Source: Pterobdella sp. o SKG-2022
Taxonomy: Eukaryota > Annelida > Clitellata > Hirudinida > Piscicolidae
Length of the DNA stretch: 64,000 nucleotides
Direction: 5' to 3'
NCBI GenBank assembly: GCA_964035795.1
Contig: OZ038322.1
Span: 6,835,037-6,899,036 of the forward strand
Part shown: positions 36,601-47,700 of the stretch, piece by piece
Layout: each line of letters starts with the position of its first letter
How positions within the stretch are numbered: position 1 is the stretch's first letter
The notes under the pieces: generated by a model
Told to the model about the DNA's origin: nothing
Seen by the model: only the letters and a program-made list of their open reading frames with translations
The model's database searches: none
Made by a program: the position numbers and the translations under genes

Positions 36601-38287
36601 GATAGCAGAACTCTGGGACAACTTCCAGCTTTTCATCACCAATCATCACTTCCTTTACTAATCTCCCATCATCAGGCCGTGCTGTACCAAGGCAACGAGC
36701 GCATCGGAAGTTAAGATCCGAAGTTAGAGGGTCTTTTATGCCGCTGCATTTCTTGTGTACTATTGCCTGCAGCCTCCACATTGAATAGCATTTCTACCCA
36801 CACTTGCTTGGCATACACCACAAGGATACTTCTCAGATTTTCTCAACACATCAAGGTTTGAACCAGAAACCATTAGCTTCGTCTTACCATTATTCACCCT
36901 CAACCCCTTTTTCTCCATCTTCGAACTCCATGTTCTCAACTTCACTAATAGTTCATCCATGGACTGAGCACAGCATTGAGTCGCCAGCATACAAATCTCC
37001 CAAAGGCAACCTGTACGAAGCTCCATAAATGAAGGTTCTAGCACAATAACAAAAAGTAATGGACTAAGAACAGAACCTTGATGGACACCTACCCGAACAT
37101 CAAATGAGTTGCTATACTCACCACCAACTCTCACCCTACTTCTCACTTCCTTGTACATGGATTGTACAATTCCCACAGGCCATTCATCAATTTTCAATTT
37201 TCGCATACTCCACCAAATCACTTCTCGTGGCACTTTGTCAAAAGCTTTCTCCAGGTCAATGAATGCTAAGTATAGGGGCTTACCAGCAACCGGATGCTTT
37301 TCCTGTAACTGACGGAGGATAAATATGGCGTCACTTGTACCCCAACCTTGCATAAAACCACATTGCATATCATTAATCACCATCCTGTCTGATAAAACCT
37401 TCCACTACGCGCTTCAAAACCTTCATAACCTGATCAATTAATTTTAAACCCCTATAGTTAGACCTGTTTAAAGCATCACCTTTACCCTTATATACACTCA
37501 CTATGTGACTTTCCTGTCATTCAGACGGTATACGGCTCTCAAAGATGATATCTTCAATGAGATCTCGAATCACTTGGACCTGCGGCCTTGAGCATCTCAG
37601 GAACAATACCTGAAAGACCCGCTGCTTTCCCAAGGCTCATCTTATTAATGGCCTTTCTAACCATTGCTGTAGTGATGTACAAGAAATTTATATTATTCTT
37701 ATCGTAGTTATAAGATACAGCTTGACAGCTTAAGAAATACAAATATTTATTCAACTGAAGTTTATTTACACAAGCGTTCAATAACATGAAACAAGAGATT
37801 CAAAAACTAATTGAGAAACTACATAAAATATATGAAAACTTTTTTTAAAAATTTTTAATTAAGCGATTCAAATGAAATAAAAAAACAAACATGAATAAAT
37901 GAAGGTTATATTTATCTTTTGTTATAACAGCATGTGTTAGTATGTAATAACCAACTATATGTAACATTTAAAATAAGTAAATAGAACAACTCGGCACTTG
38001 ATAATATTTATACAACTGAAATTCCACTTACAACGTCGATTGATGAACCATTGTGTTTTTGCACATGATTGGCTAATTGAAACCCACCACAGTTCCCATG
38101 GACCTTGATGTGCGAATGAAGGCTGCCTTGCTGGGAACTGTCTTTTTAATAGTGAGCGCTCAATTGTGCATGATTGCTAATGTTTAAAACGAATTAAAAT
38201 GATAAATCTATTCATCTATTTAGATTTCAATTATTTTTGCAATTCTTACAGGATTTCATGCATTTTGAGCAGAAAAATAACAACTAA
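21693..38287 (+). CDS. PLSCR: Phospholipid scramblase, complete ten-exon gene
   Basis: Ten exons join in phase to 255 codons plus stop: 21693-21714, 21868-21897, 22167-22292, 22687-22764, 23070-23146, 28122-28255, 28619-28721, 33483-33585, 38093-38151, 38252-38287. Family landmarks are GLEYLSQIDQLLIHQQVEIL, VLTGWETANKYIVKN, CCGSQRGFVMHITDNLGR, a cysteine cluster CCAGGCPCC at residues 122-130 (palmitoylation site in the family), FKIIGPPCTCHC, ISKQWSGFGREF, the 12-residue EF-hand-like calcium site from D217 to D228, and a C-terminal membrane helix MKAALLGTVFLIDFM. The family moves phospholipids between membrane leaflets on calcium binding. The N-terminal proline-rich region of vertebrate PLSCR1 is nearly absent. 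The introns of about 4.9, 4.8 and 4.5 kb are filled with LINE fragments. The 3' end faces the ANKS6-like gene. Confidence 0.95.
23515..24562 (-). pseudogene. LINE 3' half: reverse transcriptase end with embedded PHD-like zinc finger
   Basis: A 5'-truncated LINE in scramblase intron 5, antisense to it. A frame of about 277 codons starts just before the catalytic box, which reads YAGD instead of YADD. Then come KVNNGKTKLMVSGS and a cysteine/histidine cluster C-x2-C ... CGGCRQWVHKKCSG ... CARC with the spacing of a PHD-type finger (about 24,210-24,345). FCYLGDVL and the C-terminal region with MIRWMCNIKTNDNVC and RMRRFEHVERS follow. The element ends near 23,517 in GATT repeats (plus strand CAATCAATCAATCAA). 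The altered catalytic aspartate and the truncation make it inactive. A sister copy lies at 36.05-37.7 kb. Confidence 0.9.
24620..25530. other. AT-rich intron sequence of the scramblase gene
   Basis: Intron 5 sequence between a LINE piece and fold-back F. I see no exon or repeat family. Confidence 0.4.
25533..25655. repeat. Fold-back element F
   Basis: Arms of about 55 bases with almost no loop. The left arm has AACAGTGAAAATTATTTTTG and AGATACAAAGCTTTTCGTTG then ACAAAGTAATAT; the right arm is the reverse complement through TTTGTATCTCAAAAATTAT. It keeps the AAGCTTTTCGT core but not the TTATCAAG centre of elements D, E and G. It lies in intron 5 of the scramblase gene. Confidence 0.9.
25750..27000 (-). 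pseudogene. CR1-like LINE reverse transcriptase, degenerate
   Basis: Antisense to the scramblase gene, in intron 5. Minus-strand translations give, in order, KKSSPLDLIPTSTLKRF (26,840-26,790), a QHHSVETAFLRLTDSL-like stretch (about 26,530-26,480), VSLDLSAAFDTLDHTILIDI (about 26,440), SGVPQGSVLGQILFS (about 26,265), HQFADDITLFTEVSF with an intact FADD box (about 26,170), and the C-terminal SHHVPRLWKSLPSNLRSS (about 25,880) typical of CR1/I elements. Several frameshifts separate these blocks. Confidence 0.88.
27361..27432. repeat. Short tandem duplication
   Basis: A unit of about 39 bases, TAATAATGCTTATAAGCTTT then GTTTTTTATTGATCATATT, is repeated twice with almost no change. A partial earlier trace of TAATAATGC lies just upstream. 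It is in scramblase intron 5. Confidence 0.8.
28835..29640 (-). pseudogene. RTE-like LINE, 3' end fragment
   Basis: In scramblase intron 7, antisense. Minus-strand translation shows FEKAEKRMLRMMCGVQLADG, LEVLRQESLRWLGHVVRKG-like residues and IEVLRQ, typical of the region after the reverse transcriptase in RTE/PHD-type LINEs, with several stops. Near 29,500-29,600 the reading resembles a decayed PHD finger (C-x2-C, KTWFMKDV). It belongs to the same broad family as the copies at 23.5 and 36 kb. Confidence 0.7.
30305..31015 (-). pseudogene. RTE-like LINE, central reverse transcriptase fragment
   Basis: In scramblase intron 7, antisense. Minus-strand frames contain MQFGFMPGISTVDAIFILRR and FVDLEKAFDRVRR (30,990-30,760), HQGSVLSPFLF-like residues (about 30,640) and LLYADYLVLMAENMEELE (about 30,540), where the box reads YADY instead of YADD, then LEVNLGKTKVMETSG. 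It may be the same insertion as the fragment at 28.8-29.6 kb, separated by about 0.65 kb of AT-rich sequence. Confidence 0.85.
31119..31280. repeat. Fold-back element G
   Basis: Left arm ACAACAAACACAAAGTACTT, ATTAAATGACACGAAGCTTT, core TCGTAAAACTAGCTTACATT and ATCAAG. A spacer of about 35 bases with a TA run follows, then CTTGATAATG and the reverse-complement arm ending CTTTGTGTTTGTTGT. It is clearly related to element D at 17.85 kb. It lies in scramblase intron 7. Confidence 0.9.
32124..32197. repeat. Half fold-back element, degenerate
   Basis: The string AACCAACACCAAGTACTTAT, then CTAAGCTTTACATAAGAAAA, then CACAATATCAAG follows the outer end, core and TATCAAG centre of elements D and G in order. 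No facing arm is present. Confidence 0.55.
32560..32895 (+). mobile_element. Short retroelement, LINE 5'-module copy 3 (best preserved) with hairpin tail
   Basis: This copy runs from GGGCATGACGTTAAACTGC through an open frame of about 70 codons (including ERRFLKSDSFKLDVSLGWQ and FYENFVPTKNG) to a tail with GACTGCTGTATACCCCAGC and TACTGGGACGCCTACAGCAG, which can fold on itself (CTGCTGTA pairs with TACAGCAG). A TA-rich end follows. The first 300 bases closely match the 5' end of the LINE at 57.1-59.8 kb, but no endonuclease or reverse transcriptase follows. It is in scramblase intron 7, in sense orientation. Confidence 0.75.
33335..33400 (-). mobile_element. Tail fragment of the short retroelement
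   Basis: On the minus strand this reads about TAATCTAGGCCGACTGCTGT then CAACACCAGTTCAGGGAACA, resembling the tail parts of the copies at 32.85 and 13.1 kb. It lies about 80 bases upstream of scramblase exon 8. Confidence 0.45.
33930..36045 (-). pseudogene. PHD-class LINE, near full-length with internal deletion (first of a tandem pair)
   Basis: Antisense in scramblase intron 8. On the minus strand: endonuclease remnants with LEVGTSSFGTMKG and CLQETR (about 36,000-35,900), LIICGDRNGHIRSNF (about 35,550), HTSQKTARPKSTI; linker with RHGGGMVRFKKLFHLKENFS; NRMFFGKAASFSGIDLEALK (about 34,590); RIPLEWQESHIVIIYRSK; EKHPVAGKPFNLAFIDLEKAFDRVPREVIWW in two parts (34,230-34,150). The sequence then jumps from the EYSNS region straight to the C-terminal region after LHAAETW-like residues (about 34,000). 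The catalytic box and zinc finger are deleted. Confidence 0.85.
36050..37690 (-). pseudogene. PHD-class LINE, 5'-truncated (second of a tandem pair)
   Basis: It abuts the first copy in the same orientation. Minus-strand frames give KAAGLSGIVPEMLKAAGPSD (about 37,600), MQCGFMQGWGTSDAIFILRQ, LAFIDLEKAFDKVPREVIWW, VHQGSVLSPLLFVIVLE (about 37,090), a frame-broken catalytic box region (CMLATQCCAQSMDELL), KVNNGK-like residues, a PHD-type finger C-x2-C ... CGGCRQ ... VHKKCSG ... CARC interrupted by a frameshift near 36,770, FCYLGDVLSAGGG, and MIRWMCNIKTNDNVC (about 36,350). It closely matches the 23.5-24.6 kb copy over the shared part. Confidence 0.88.
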
Positions 38288-39116
38288 AAATGCAATTGCT
38301 GAAATGACGATCTGCAGACACAGAACTTTTGAACAATTCGAATCAAAAACTCACTTCATTAATTCCACAATTTCACAGCACTTGTTTTTAGTTCATACTG
38401 TTTTGTCGCTTAATGGCTGTTCAATTCGTTTCCGATAATTTTTCGTTTTTGAAGGAATCTATAAATAATAACAGGTCTTTATGATATATTTTTTTTCATA
38501 ATTATGCCTCATAATGAGTCATCGGTTTTTTCTAAATAATGTGATATCGTTCATTTTATTTTTAGCAAGAAGGTTGCATTAGTAGGTTATCAAAAGGGCC
38601 AAATTTGTTTGCTTAAAAACCCAGTTGATGCTAAAAAAACTCTAACTTTTATAATTGTATATATTTCTATTGTTTCATCATTATGGATCGACCGCTCGAT
38701 AAACTCTTGAGTAAAAGCTTTGCAAAAACTTTATAGATATTCTTTTATAAGTATATATTCTGGTACTTTTCTATTTTTGGACCGCTCGAATATGATGATG
38801 GTTATTATATAATTATGAACCTGTGGTGAATCTTTACTAATTTTTTGAAATTATTTTTTGTTGAATGTTATACATAATTTATTTGTATCACTTGAAAAAT
38901 TCCATTGTTTTATGGCACGACACCAACATAGACATTTGAACTGTATTTCAACCTCCATAACATGTTATTAATACGATATTGATGTAAAATTAGAAATTAA
39001 TAAATATATTTGAAAATAAAATGTACAAATTTTACATAAAAATCAACGTCCAAATTACTATGGCATTCAATTAGCTTTGGTTAGATTTTGGGTGGAAAAA
39101 TTAGACACAAATAGCA
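38288..39116. other. Convergent intergenic spacer
   Basis: Lies between the stop codons of the scramblase (plus) and ANKS6-like (minus) genes. It should contain both 3' untranslated regions and polyadenylation sites. No clean single polyadenylation signal can be assigned by eye, because AATAAA-like words are common in this AT-rich sequence. Confidence 0.6.
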
Positions 39117-41600
39117 TTATAAATTTTCATTTTTCTTTTCTAATATTGCCTTCAAAAGGATTTCTCTTGACTTCTCTTGCATCACACCCAGTTCTTTGAG
39201 ATTGCTTTCTGTCAACTCCACAAAGGCTTCCATGTCGATCTGTCATTTTAATGTGTGTTTAGATTGAAAAGTTTACATCGATTTTATGAGATTTCAATAC
39301 AATTATTGAACAAAACGAATTTAGACATTGAATTAATGTATGGTATAGAAAAATTCTAACTTCATGTTCGTCGAACAGAGACTGATATTGCTCTAGTGAG
39401 AGATCCCTCAAAAGAGATGTCAAGTCATTGTTTCGAGCATGATTCGATTTTATGAGCTTTTTTAAACTAGAAGGGTTGTCTTGATCTATCTGGGGTTTCA
39501 AATACTGCTTAGTGAGGTCTTGAACTGGTGTCATGTCTTTACGACTCATTTGGTGGGATAAAAAAACATGAGAAAAGTCATCGTCGCCGCCATCGACAAG
39601 GGTGCTCGAATCCGAAAAAACATCTTTGACGTCTGTGAAGGAATCATTATCACAATTATGTATATAAGTCGATCATTAGTCGCCTTCATTGGCGTTTTGG
39701 TAGTTATATTCCACGAAGCGCTACTCCTTGTGTTCTAAAAAGTGCAGCTATTATGAATTTAAATTAAAAAAAAACTCAAATCCCACGTCATACTTACCAG
39801 CTACAGAAGGCTTGCCATAAGACTCACTTCCTGCAGTGAGTGTGCCAGTGGATGACGAGGCACTTGAATGCACTTTGCTTTCCCGATAACCACCCGAGAA
39901 CAACGACAGTTCTCTCACTGTCATTTGATGCGGAGTGTTTAGACTACTTAACTGACTCGAGTCGGATGAAGATGAAAAATTATCTTCTTGTTTTTTTTGA
40001 TGTTTCTCTTTGAGTTTTTTCTGCGCAAAATAGTTTTATAAAATTGCTAAATTTTATCAAAAAAATTGTGAATCTTGAATTGATGAAACTTGACAATTTC
40101 ATTTTACGCTGTGAATAAATAAATAAATAAATAATAAGTGCCTTAAGCACTCACAAGAGTGGAGCTGTGAATGATGGATGCGGCCTTGAAGTTACTGAGC
40201 ACATCTTGCGTGTATCCCACATCTCTAGCCGCAGGCTGATACAAAGCATAAGCATCACCTTGATCTTTATAATCTCTATCGATAATGTTGTTCTTGGAGT
40301 TGGTGGGAGGCATTTTTAGGGTTAAAAGTTGCGATGGAGGCGGTGGCAAAAAGTTAGGCGAAGACAAAACTTCTGGATGCTGTTTCAAGTCCTCTATAAA
40401 AGTGACGGTTTTATCGGGTTTGTCAGGCTTTTTTTGAGTCTTTCCAGATTTTTCATTTTTATCATATTTTTTCACATATCTTTCTTGAAGTTCCGCAGTC
40501 GTTTGAGAGACTCCACAGTGAGCTGGTAGAGTTAAAGGCGGTACAACGTTTTTGATTGTGAGTAAATAAGTGCTTAAAGGTGACGGTGTTTTAGTGACTG
40601 CATTTGAATCATATGTGCGAGAAGTTGAAGCTACAGAATCGATGGTCTCCCCGTTGAAAAACATATTTTTTCTGGCATCAAGTTTTGCGTTAGTGGCTAA
40701 GTGGTCAGAAATGGGCACCTTATCCCTATCCTTGAAATCTCTCACAGTATTCAAAGTGGCGTATTTGTTTAGGGTTGATTTATCTTCAATCGGTTCATTA
40801 TTTTTTCTTAGTTCTTTACTTTTTCTTATTTTCTAAAAATAAAAAAAAAAATAAGAGCAAACATAATAATGATAAAAAACACGAAATCTGACCAGTGATG
40901 AAAAAAGATGAGCTAACAATATTATAGGACAGTCCAGTACCCACAGATAGAAGTACACAAACAAATAAGCCAGACATAGTGGTTAAAGATGCAAAAAAAA
41001 GGAGTGTACTCTAGTAGATATTTCAGTGCCATCAGATACCAACAGTGTCGAAAACATATGAGAAAATTTGCAAGTACCATGATCTGCAAATAGAAATATC
41101 AAGATGCTGGAACATGAATACAAAAATAGTTCCAATAGTTGTGGGCGCACTAGGAACTTTCGAAAAAGATTTAGGTCTCAAACTCTCGACGCTTCCTGTC
41201 TCGTTAAAATGTATGAAATCCAGAAAACAGCGCCTATGGGCACAGCGCACACCTTAAGAAGAGTTTTGGCCCGAAATGAATAGCATCGGACTTTACTACC
41301 CTAGGGTCTTGGTAAGACTCCGGAAGTAGTTTCAATTCCAGTAAGTATACTTCGTAAAAAAATTAATAATTACAGAGAACTAGGTGCAAAAACCCCGAAT
41401 ATACTAGAACTAGAAAACTTCTGGTGCAGCATATGGGAAGAACCTGAATATTATGATAAAAAAACAGATTGGATTAAGAAAGTAGAAAGAAATAATGAAA
41501 AAAAAACAAGTGTGGTAAAAAAATAACTATCAAAGAAGTAAAATATAACATCCAACAAACAAAAAACTGGAAAGAGTCTGGCATAGACAGAGCAGCCAAC

Positions 41601-41655
<55 letters not shown>

Positions 41656-41663
41656 AAATATAA

Positions 41664-41756
<93 letters not shown>

Positions 41757-44700
41757 TTTACATCGCTGCATAAACCAATAACTAAAAAAATCAGAGTGCT
41801 TATTGACTCCAGAACTCTTTCTCACATGGCTAACAACGGGAAAAACCATATTAATACCTAAATCCAAAGAAACTAACAAGCCAAAAAAATATCGACCAAT
41901 TACTTGTCTCCCTACTTTTTATAAAATAATAGCATCGATTATAAGAAACAAAATCCACCACCATCTTACGTCAGAAAACATGCTGCCCATCGAACAAATA
42001 AGGTGCCAAAAAGGAAGCTATGGATGTAAAGAACAGCTTCTTATCGATAAAGCTATCCCAAAAGCGAAAAAAAAATCTGAGTACAGCATGGATAGATTCC
42101 AAAAAAGCATTTGATTCTACTCCACATAATTTGATAATCAAATGTCTCAAAATTTACAAAATCTCGCCAATTGCTATCAGTTTCTTGAAGGGAAGCATGA
42201 AAAAATGGAAAACCTCTATGATTTTGTATCACCAAAAAAGCAAACTCAAATCTAGGGAGTTTATTATTAAGAGAGGAATCTTCCAAGGCGACTTTTATCC
42301 TCACTTTTTTTCTGCCTTGCTCTAGCTCCACTTTAAACACTCCTCAACGAAACTGAATATGGTTATAAAACAAAATCAGGAAACAAAGTCAATCATCTGC
42401 TATATATAGATGAGCTGAAAAAATTTGCAAAAAATGATAATGAGCAAGCCGACATCCTTAACACTGTTAAAAAATTCATTCATGATATCAACATGGATTT
42501 TGGACTTGAAAGGTGTGCCAAAGCAACCTGCATCAAAGGAAAGTTAACCACATGGCAAAACGTCCAGCTTTATATAATAAATACTACGATAAAAGACCTA
42601 GAGCCAGGTGAAACGTATAAATATTTAGGGGTTGATGAAGGAGATGGCATCCAAAAATGAAAGAAAAAAAGAAGAAAATAACGCCTAAGACAAATAAGAT
42701 CCGTAAAGAAAACCGAACTTAATGCTAAAAACATAATAATAACAATTAACACTCCAGCATTACCAATAGTCCCATATAGTTTTAATATTATAAATTGGAA
42801 CCTTAATGAAATCAAGAGACTAGATGCAAAAATAAGAAAAAAACTCACCATAAATAAAATGCATCACCCAAAAGCAGACTTAGATCGGTTGTACATTCCA
42901 AGAAACAAAGGAGGAAAAGGATTATTACAATTTGGGCTCAGCTATAAGACTTCAACCATTGGACTGGATAAATATTAAAAAAAAACCAATGACTGGATGT
43001 TGAAGTTAGTAAGCCAACTTGAAAACTCGTCATTCACTTTCCGAAGAGTCTTTAAAATTCATCCAGGAATTAAACCTTGAAGTCGACTGCGACCTACCTG
43101 CTCCGAATGAAAATGCCCGTAAAACCAGAGAAATGTCCAAAATCAAAGGGTTGAAACAATAAGAAGACCGATGGAAAGGTAAACCACTTCATGGACAGTT
43201 CGCATTACGACTCCAAAATAGCGAGGTGGATTTTGAAGCAACCCTCCAGTGGCCTACCAACTCAAAACTAAAAGCAGAGACAGAAGGGTTTATATTTGAT
43301 GATCAAGACCAAAGCCTTCTCACCAGAAATTATCAAAAAAATATAATCAAAATGTAGGTTCTGTGGTGAGAAAGCTGAGACTATTGACCCCTTTATTTCT
43401 GGATGTTCTGTTCTCGCACTTGCAGAATACAAAAGAAGACACCATAGAGTATGTCAATATCTCTACTGCAAAATCTGTAACTACTTCAAGGTGAGTACAA
43501 AAAAAAAATGGTACAAACATTATCCAGCTACTGATGATCCAAATTTTATGATCCTTTGAGATTTCCCATTCCAGACTGACCGCTCAATACAAGCCAACCG
43601 ACCAGACATTGTCGTGAAGGATTTTCTAGACAATGTCTGTTAGCTAATTGACATGAGCGTGCCATCAAATGAAAATTTGTCATCCAAAACCTTTGAAAAG
43701 ACTTGGAGATTAAAATTGGAAAAATGTGGCACCTCAAAGCTAGAACTAGCCCAGTTGTGTTAGGTGCACTGGGCCTGGTCAAGAAAGAATCTCAAGATTT
43801 TTTCGATAAAATACCCGGCAATCCTTCTCACAAAAAAATCCAGAAGATAGTTCTAAGCGGCACAGCGCATGTCCTAAAAAAGCCTTATCAAGTTAACTGA
43901 CAATTTCACTTATCTGAGGTCAATGGCAGTAACCCGATGTTTGATCTTATATCTAGCAATAGAGAAAATAAAACAATAATAGTAATAAAATACTAAACGA
44001 TCTACGTAACAGTAGCTGAAAAAATTCCTACAAAAGAATGTGTTACCACCAAAACCAGATGAAATGATGTTACAAAGTGTTGAAAAGAGAAACCTTCTGT
44101 CGTAACGTAAAAAAAGAAAAACTCCAACATCTGAAACACATTCAATGACATAAGTTAAAACAGGAAACCACCAAAGTAAACAGTGTACTGGGCTTCATTC
44201 CAATTCACAACCTGGAAGATCTTAACAATATAGTCATAACAGGTGCTTCAACTGAAATATTCATCTAAGAAAAAGCCAAATTGTGACATTCCTCCCTGGA
44301 AGAGAAAGCTACAAAACAAAGTCAAAAAGATCCAAACTGATCTCAGTCGCTTAGTCAAATTTGAAACTAAAAAATTTGGCAGTAAATTAAGAAAAAAAAA
44401 TGGAAAATAAACACAACATCCAAAATAGGATACGAAAAGGCAATTGAAATCTGAAACAAAATTTCAAGGCAACCAGTCATAAAACTAAGTGCTTTGAAGA
44501 TAGAATGAACCAATTCAGACAAAACCAATTGTTTCAGCACAACCAAAAACTTTTTTATCAACAACTAAATGGTAGAGAAACTGAACAAAAACCGCCAAAA
44601 ATTGAACCACATAAAAAGTTCTGGAAATCCATTTGAGAAAATGAAACCAAACACAATAAAAAGCTTCTTAGATTGACAAAGTAAAAAACCAATAAAATAT

Positions 44701-47700
44701 AAAAAAAGTCAGAATAGGATATAAAAATTAAAATTCAAGAACTACGTGAAACAAGTACGGCCAATTGAAAGCCCCATGAATAGACGGTGTTCAAGGCTAC
44801 TGGTTGAGAAACATTACATGTCTACATAAAAAGCTGACTGAGCTTCTAGATGAAAGACTCAAACCTGCGAAATTTTCAAAATGGATGGCTACCGAAAGAA
44901 CTGTGCTCATACAGAAAGAAAAGTCTGAAGAAGCGATGCTTGAAAATTACAGGCCCATCACATGCTCACCTTTTCCCATGGAAAACTTCTATAATTTGCA
45001 AGAAAATGTACAAATACCTAGAAAAGCATGATTTGATAAGGTTTGAACAAAAAGGATATCGAGCTTTGACTAGAGGTACTAAAGACCACCTAATGTTGGA
45101 TAAAGCTACAATGAAAGATAGTAGGTATAGAAAAACCAATTTAGCGATGACCTGGATAAATTACCAAAAAGCATTTGACATGGTTCCTCATTCATGGATA
45201 GTCAAAAGCTTGGAAATGATTGGTCCTCCCATTATCATGATGAAATTTCTTGAAAATTCTATGGCCCAATGGGAAACGAACATAGAGCAACCGAGAGAAA
45301 AATTGTCAAAAATCAAGAATAAGCGCGGTAAATTCCAAGGCGACTCCTTATCCCCACTAATTTTCGTGATAGCCTTAATTGCATTAAGTGTAATCCTAAA
45401 AGCAGCATCGATGAGTTACAAGTTCAAAATGGATTTAAATTCAATCATCTCCTTTTCATGGATGATTTGAAGCTATTTGCAAAAAAACAAAGAATTTGAA
45501 AGCCTCATAAACACTGTCAAAATATACTCCCATTACAAAAGAATGAATTTCGGACTAAACAAATTTGTGTGTATGACAATGCAGAAAGGAAAAAAACACA
45601 TGGAAACGAAATACGCTTACCAAATAGCGAAACTATCAATGATTTGAGAGAACATGCCTATAGATACCTCGGTTTACTTGAAGGAGACGAGATAAAATGC
45701 ACTGAAACCAAAAACAGCAGAATATCTGAAAGAAAATTAAAAAACCCTTTTGAAAAAAAAAAATTGAACAGTGGTAATTTAACAAAAAGTATTAATGCTT
45801 GGGCGTTTACCACATTAGGATGAAGTGCTGGACGTGAAAAGTGGAACAAAGAAGAGCTCTAAAATCTTGATACGAAAACTAGAAATTGTTGACAACATAA
45901 AAAGCATCACATCCTAGATCGAATTTCGCTAAAATAATTGTACCACGAAAAGAAAGTGGCAGAGAATTAATATCGGTAGAGGAACGTGTCAGAACTGAAG
46001 AACACAGCCTTTCAGATTACGTAAAGCAACTGAAAAATGGTCGAATGAAAGCATGCTTGAAAATTTTTGAACTCATGAAAGATGAAAAAGCCTTAATAAA
46101 CCAATTTAAAACTAACAAGCAAAAAAAATAAAAAACTAAGATCTTGCATGGGCAATTCGAGAGAGACAGAAGATAAACGTGCTCTTGGATCATGGCTGTG
46201 GTTGAAGAGAGAGACATTGAAAGAGAAACCGAGAGACTGTTGACAGTTGCACAAAAAAAAGCTCTTAGAACTAATTATAGAAGAGTCAAGATTAAGAAAC
46301 ATATATCCTCTTCATTGTGCAGAATGTGTAAACAGGCAGATGAGACAGCCACCTTGTTTCAGAATGCCAAAAAATGACTCAAAAAGAATACAAGGAAAGG
46401 CATGAAATGACCGCCAAAGCTAATCATTGGTGCTTTTCTAAGAAATATGGACTCACTGCCAGAGACCAATGGTATCAGCATAGAGCTGAAAAAGTCATGG
46501 AAAATGAAGATGCAAAGTTATTGTGGGACTAAAATATTTTTACGAGCCATAATATAAAAGCAAGAAGGCCTGAATTGTTTTTGCGAAAAAAAAGCCAGAG
46601 TGCCTGATAGTATACATAGTTGTACCTGGAGATGTAAAAGTTGAAAAGAATGAAAAGAGTGAAAAGTACAGAGACCTATGCCATGAAATAAAGAAACTAT
46701 GGAATGTAGATTGTAAAATAATTCACATAGTAGTAGAAGCACTCAATACTTTGCCAAAAAGATTCATATCATACATCTCTTTTCTTGGAATAAATTCATC
46801 CGTAGAAACTATTCAGAAAACAGCAATTTACAACTCGGCAAGAATTTTGCAAAAAGTATCGAAAACAAAATGCTTCTTGGGTGTGCTCAAGTTGTGACCC
46901 ACAGCCAGCCCCCAAGTTCAACCACTGCCAAACAAAGCAGTATGCAACAACGAATAATAAGAATAATGAAAAAAAAAAAAAATATGAGCACAAAACGGAA
47001 GCTGTTATGGAAAACGAAAAAGTTAAAATATTATGGAATTTTAACATTTATGTTGATAAATTAATCAAGACAAGACGCCCAGATATAGTTGGAATAAAGA
47101 AAGATCTGAAAGAATGTTATATTATGAACATAGCTATACCAGGAAATATTCAAAAAGAAATATGAGAAAAGGAAAGAATAGATAAATACCAAGAATTATC
47201 CAGGTTATGGAAGGTGAAAACAACAGCAATTCCGGTAGTAATAGGTGCTTTAGGAACAATAAAAAATAAATTAATTAATTATCTTAAACTCATTGGCGTA
47301 AATATATCTTTTGAAACAACACGAAAATCAGCATTACTTGGTAGTGGTTTTATTTTGAGAATTGCTGGAAAGAAGTTAAGAAAATTAGATTTTGATTACC
47401 CTAGGCTTTTCAAAAAAGATAGCTACCAAATTTATAACCAATTTAGCCGCGAGAAAGCACAAAATGATAATAATAATGATAGTAATAAACGACACAAAAG
47501 CCAAATGTGGATTTTGTGCGAATAAAGTGGAGCCGGTTGACCCCCTCGTGTCTGGTTCCTACATTTTGATTCCTGGAGAGTATAAAACCAAACAGAGTTG
47601 GGCAATACCTGCAACCATTTTTTAGTAGATACTACTAAAAATCGGTATGAGCACAAACCAAAAGTGGCCACAGAAAGACCATGCTTTACAATCTTCTGGG

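Noticed and set aside
41451..41879. A 142-codon minus-strand open frame rich in Tyr and Ile.
   Set aside because: Most of it is the translated TA microsatellite, with antisense LINE sequence on either side.
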